From NCBI GenBank assembly GCA_025201365.1, contig JAIXMF010000004.1, forward strand, positions 868,001 to 932,000: DNA of 64,000 bases, in the 5' to 3' direction. This document shows, in pieces, positions 59,005-64,000 of this stretch (within the stretch, counting starts at the first letter, position 1; every line of letters begins with the position of its first letter). Both the position numbers and the translations under genes were made by a program. The notes beneath the pieces are model-generated. The model worked only from the letters and a program-made list of their open reading frames with translations, had not been told where the DNA came from and did no database searches. This DNA is from Syncephalis plumigaleata. Its lineage: Eukaryota > Zoopagomycota > Zoopagomycetes > Zoopagales > Piptocephalidaceae.

Positions 59005-61286
59005 TAATATGCTCCATCTCGTATCTTGATTCTATCATAAATCATTTGATTTACATGTCAATCGATGCTTCATTTGTATTATTGTCATGTTCTAATACCC
59101 TTCTCTCCACACACACACACACATGTAATAATAATACAATAAGAATAACGTATCTATAAAACGCAGGTATGATAACCGGTTCTATAATAAACAAGAAACT
59201 AGGACAGAATCCATTCAATATATAAAGCATAAACTGCCTTTTTCAATCTCCATGTGTTATGCATGTCGTCACCTCTCGTTGATGTATACATGATGATGCT
59301 TCGTGTGCGTGTGGTGTTACTTGTCTCTCCTTCCTTCCATTCTTTCTTTATCATTCTTATCCTCATCTTCATTTTCCTTCTCTCTCTTCTCCCCCCTCTC
59401 CTCGCCTTTATGCAGATACTCTGCATCTCTTATTGGTGGATACACTTTGCACTGAGCACCCATTGATACAAAGTCGTTTTCTCTATGATGACTAGTAGTA
59501 GTACTAGTGCTAATAGTATTGCCACCCTTTTACGTGCAAGTTTTTCCTATTGTTCTAGGCGGCACAAAAAAAGGAGTACATCCCACATACCATGCCTGTC
59601 ATGTCTATTGTTTTGCAGATACATTTATCAACGCACACACATACTCACACATACACATACATATGTATATATTTATATATCTACAAACAAACAACGCTAT
59701 TGTACCAGCGACAAAGCTACTTGTAACGCAGTTCAAAGGCCATTACAATCAATTAAACCTTGAATGTATTGACATCATGAACATAGAATGGACACACAGG
59801 CACACGGCTTAGCAGCTGTCGGAACGAATAGTAAATCTAGGCAGTCGCGGCATTCTATGGCCTATCACTCATCAACGCTATCACCATGTATGTATGTATG
59901 TATGTAGCTGTGTGTGCGTGTGTGTGTGTGTGTGTGTGCCTATCTTTACATATCGCTGGATAGGATAGATAGCAGTTGTAATAATAATGCCAGCAACAAT
60001 ACATTAGCATCTTGATTCTTTTTTCCTTCCTTTCTAGCCTTGATCTTTTCGTTTTGATTTCATTTTTTTTACTCGAGTTTGCGCCGTGTCAATATCAGGA
60101 CGGTGATTATCGCCGACACCTGCTTTATTGCTAGCTCTCTCCTCAGTTTACATTTATCTACATTTGTTTCCCTTTCTTTTTGGTTTGTTTACCCTTTGGC
60201 TGGTTGGATAGTGGGCTGGATAGTTAGCGGGTTGATCGATTCTTTATAGTGGTAGTGTGGTGTGATAACGAGTATCGGGATTCGCAACCCAAGTATACTT
60301 TACTGATCCACATTTTGATCTCTTTCATTATCGTGTACGTGTATGTGTGTGTGTTTCATCCTTTGTAGCGAACGTGGCCTTCTCTCCCTTTTCTTTTTCC
60401 TCGTTTGCTCTTGTTACGTTCATGCTTTGAACAAATGAGATTAAATATTATCGTCTGACCTGAAGGAATCGTGAAACGACTACGACTATACGACTACTAA
60501 TCAAAAACTCGACTATCATTCTATCGTTTCTACTATAACAGCAATCGTTTATACTCTGATCAAAACGGTTCTTACGACATTAGCAACTACAGCTAGAACT
60601 ACAGCTACAGCTACAGCATCGGTAGTACGAGTAGCAGTAGCAGCAATATCATTTATTAAAGTGTCATTATCGTGATCATTGTTGCATCCAACGTCGCCTA
60701 ATTCTACCGCTTTCATCTACTATTTATTGTACAGGCATTATCCATTACCAAGTGGATGTAACCATCTTGAATCCCGTGACTCTTTTCTCATATCTCCCCA
60801 ATTCCCCATTACCGTACTCGTATTACCACAAGCTTCTCTTCCCTATATATCCCTTGCTTATACCAACGTGACCGGTCGTCGTGACCTCCTTCTATTCTAT
60901 TCTATTCTATCTATTCTACCTTCCTTTCTATCTCGCTATTTCTCTGTGCTGCGTATATACGTCCGTACGTGTCGCTTCCATTAGTCACTCGTGGATAGAC
61001 ACGTCTATTCTTATTCGGCCAATTGTCGTGAGTTCTTTGTTCTTCATTTTCTTCTTGCTATAGATTTGAGTCATTGTCGATATTCTGACGTTTTCCCTTC
61101 TCGACAACGAGCGGAGTAACCATTGACATTTTGTGTGCGTGTGTGTGTGTGTGTGTTTACACATTATAGTTCATCTCTTTCTTGATTTAGTCATTTACAT
61201 TGTATTTGCCTGTAACCGTTACTTTCGAATCATCTTGTCCATCTATTTGGATATTACCCTCGTCACTCACGCTTCGTATCTTATTA
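59005..61286. other. Long intergenic region
   Basis: About 2.3 kb. Contains CA/GT microsatellites (59109-59122, 59919-59938, 61133-61156), a TATG repeat (59888-59906) and a CT-rich stretch (59330-59410). Several short frames lack any protein signature. Probably the SOD 3' flank and a long promoter/5' UTR of the next gene. Confidence 0.45.
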
Positions 61287-64000
61287 ATGGTGTCATTGCC
61301 AGATAAGGTGCCTGGCCGACGTTTCTTTCGCAAACTACTGCGACGAAAGTCGTCGCGTACCAACACGGTCTATAACACGGTCAATAATGGTTCAGTGGCC
61401 ACTTTCTGTGCCATCACCTCCACCGAGAACGATGCCGCCGATACTACGGCATTTTTTGATGCTACAGGCGGTGCATCTCCCCGATTAACCATGCGTTCAA
61501 CATCGGCTGCACCTTATTTATCGTATGAATCACCGGATTCCACTTATCATACAGCTCGTAGTGTATTACCCTCATCGACATCGACATCAACGACAATGGC
61601 CGATCTATTCGATGCCACCTTCGCAAATAACAAACAGCTCACCGATGATCTTATAGTTCCGCTAGCAAGTAGCATGTCAGTACGACGTGTACCTATACGG
61701 CGTCCACCCATTCCATCTCAGTTGTTACACTCGCAATCCAGCCTAGAGGATAGTAGTAGTGAACACGGCGACAATGATAGTCTGTCCGCCGTTTCACTTT
61801 ATCAGATGGAACAGGAATCGCCGACGATTGATGAGGATAAAGTAGACATGACTACACCGGTGGAGAGTAAGCTACAATTGTCGCATGATGATACATCTTC
61901 AATTTTATTATTGGATACTGCATTGTCATTTAAGGCTGTGTCAAAATCTACTCTAGAGCAGGATAAATCGCAACAACAACAACAACAACAGAAACAATAT
62001 AAATCAAATGCACGCACATCCACTGTCAGTCGACCAACAACCCCACTTTCATCGACTAAATGCTCAACTCCTGATATGCCTACACCTTCTACTCCACCAC
62101 GAGTTAAACCAACGCCACTTACGCCACTTACACCATCCTCACCGTTACGAAGTGTACGTCGAACTGCATCTAACGTGTCGTTAGCCACAGCGGAACGTGC
62201 ACAACGTCGAGCAGCAACAGCAACAGCAGCAGCATCAACTAATGCTAATGCTACTACTGCAATGGCAGCTACATCATCATCCCCTTCACGAGCATGTCAG
62301 GATCAACTGGTCGATTACGACGTATATCATCTAATTTATCTGTAACATCCACAAGTACCGCACCTGATACCGCACCAGCTGCCTTTATATCACGACCAAG
62401 TACACCTGTAAAATCACCACGACACAATTCCGATCTACGACGTACTGTATCCACTTTCCAGTTGGCCACTGCTGCTCGTGCACAAGCTCGACTAGAGGCA
62501 GGCACTAACGACAACGACATTCACAGGATGGTAAATACGCGTCGGGCCCACTTATTCTCGACCTAGTTCACGCGCCTCTATGGGATCAGAACGTCAGCTG
62601 CGACACTCATCGTCGAACGCGTCACTCGATCGACATCGCTACGAGTTCTCGACCGTCGCCTGGCGTAGACGAGCGAGCGTTCAGATTGATCCAGAAATGC
62701 CGGTACGCGGACCTCGCGAGGCAAATCCACGCGTGTTTCCCCCTCGTCGTTCGGCCAGTGTGTTAGGTCGTCATCGTCATCCGATGGATCCAGCACTTAT
62801 TAAACGACCACCTAGCGTAGCTTCTGCACCCGATTGGCACGCAACTCGTACACGAGCCATGTCGCCAGCACCGCGTCCATCTCGATTGCACCCAATTCAG
62901 CCGCAGCACTACTTGGAATCACGACGACGAAGCATTGTTATGGGGGTTGATGTGGCAGCCTGGCGAGCAGAGACGTGTGTTACACCCGAACCATTTATGG
63001 ACAATGATTGGTGTCGTGAACACGTAGAGGAGGAAGAGGCAAAGTCGGAGTCGAATCAACCAATCATTACGGATGACAATCCAGAGAAGGTTGTATCCAA
63101 TCCTAGCTCGCCCCAATTGTCACCCATGGCAAATGAGACAATTCCGGATGTTGACGATGCTGATAATGAAGCAGAAGAAGAAGAAGCAGATGCAGCTGAA
63201 GCAGAGGATGCGACTTTAAAAACTAGCATAATAACGAATTCAAATGACCATCCTGCAACCTCTTCCTCTTCCTCCTCTTCCTCCTCCTCTTCTTCTTCTG
63301 CTTCCTCTTCTCCATCCACTCCACTCCAGCTGCAGCATGATCCTACCACTCCTCCGTCATTAATCACTCTTCCGCTTATTCCAGTTGGCATGGAAGCTAA
63401 TTCTAATACTGGATCAGCCACTTCAGAAGATAAACCGCATTCATGGACAGCGAGTCCACCAATGTCATGGGTAGTTCTACTTTGTCTTTACCGCTCAAAG
63501 AGCCACTTTGCTTAATGCTACCGCCGGTACAGCCGCGTAGTCCATCCGTTAGACGTGCTCGTTCTAAACGAACCGGAATAATGGGGCGATCGCGTACCTC
63601 ATCCACGCGTAGTAATGGATCGGTAGTATCCAATGCAACTACCACAAGTAGACATAGTCCACGTAGTAGTCCATCTGTATCACCGGCGAATGACGACGAG
63701 GATACTGCACGATTGGAGACGTCGTTCAACTATCGTGGATGCACGAGTTCTGCCCACGATGATCGTGCACTGGATAGTCGACCGATTCTTGCGTGTGCAA
63801 TGCAGAAAACTGACTCGCTATCATCGATGGAGGACATTCCAGCTGCACGTACAGCGCAACTTCCCGAGGATTCATTTTGCGAGATTGAACTACCAGTACA
63901 CGTACGTCGTAAATACTCATCCACACGAACCCGTAAGGCAAATCGTCATAATTCCGATGATCGTAGTAGTGATAGCGAAAACGATGACGACGAATTCGAG
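61287..64000 (+). CDS. Large Ser/Pro/Arg-rich protein, partial, runs off window
   Basis: The start is put at 61287 (MVSLPDKVPGRRFFRKLLRR). The product is disordered, rich in Ser, Thr, Pro, Arg and Ala, with a polyGln run (61970-61992), a polySer run (63260-63320) and acidic patches. Repeated short units resemble each other: VRRTASNVSLATAERAQRRA (about 62155), LRRTVSTFQLATAARAQARL (about 62440), and a weaker LRHSSSNASLDRH (about 62600). Frame changes near 62290, 62545 and 63470 are again consistent with missing bases and separate three long frames with the same composition. No known domain is recognised. The arrangement of basic SP/RS motifs suggests a phospho-regulated scaffold. The 3' end lies outside the window. 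Confidence 0.55.

Noticed and set aside
63056-63421. Minus-strand Glu/Ala-rich frame
   Set aside because: Reverse of the polySer tract of the plus-strand gene.

Overview
The window is eukaryotic and reads as nuclear DNA of a fungus. Genes carry many short GT-AG introns (about 55-134 nt), intergenic DNA is AT-rich, and the gene set includes the fungus-typical ERMES subunit MDM10, a GPI-anchored Cu-only superoxide dismutase, and cystathionine beta-synthase (CBS). The lack of clear Dikarya-type synteny, the DIRS-like retroelement and several lineage-specific families suggest an early-diverging fungus (Zoopagomycota/Mucoromycota type, Syncephalis-like). That placement is inference. I found no rRNA, tRNA or CRISPR.

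Layout. 0-10 kb: HUT1-type nucleotide-sugar transporter (+), SUMO-targeted RING ubiquitin ligase with two SUMO-interacting motifs (+), secreted orphan (-), seven-TM protein A (+), compact HSF-type transcription factor (-), CBS (-, seven exons, one GC-AG intron). 10-17 kb: RG-repeat protein (-) divergent from RMI1 (+), seven-TM protein B (-), F-box-like/beta-propeller protein (-). 17.8-22.4 kb: a 227-bp Tc1/mariner-type MITE next to a DIRS-like tyrosine-recombinase retrotransposon that looks whole. 22.8-31 kb: small secreted protein (+), phosphopantothenoylcysteine decarboxylase (-), Ser/Thr/Asn-rich protein (+), Cys-rich two-TM protein (+), second F-box-like protein (-). 32-36 kb: two tandem DUF4203/TMEM198-like multi-TM paralogs; a third lies at 44.6 kb. 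37.9-48 kb: Gid7/WDR26-type LisH-CTLH-WD40 subunit of the GID E3 ligase (+), SP/TP-rich protein with a CxxC ribbon (-), third DUF4203 protein (+), SGNH-hydrolase-like pseudoenzyme (+). 48-64 kb: ParB-like-domain protein (-), seven-TM protein C (-), cysteinyl-tRNA synthetase with a possible mitochondrial N-extension (-), MDM10 (+), Cu-only SOD (+), and a large Ser/Pro-rich ORF leaving the window.

Three themes stand out. First, three scattered seven-TM proteins (A, B, C) share little obvious sequence but each keeps a cysteine pair exactly 68 residues apart, at the place of the class-A GPCR TM3-ECL2 disulfide. They look like an undescribed receptor-like family. Second, many host genes are interrupted by apparent single-base losses, nearly all consistent with the -1 direction and often at a homopolymer. 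Exon-length arithmetic and paralog comparison suggest undercalled bases rather than pseudogenes, so single-ORF gene calls are unreliable here. Third, genome-maintenance and ubiquitin/SUMO functions recur (STUbL, RMI1, Gid7, two F-box-like proteins), without evidence of physical clustering. Exon coordinates were derived by eye from splice sites and phase.
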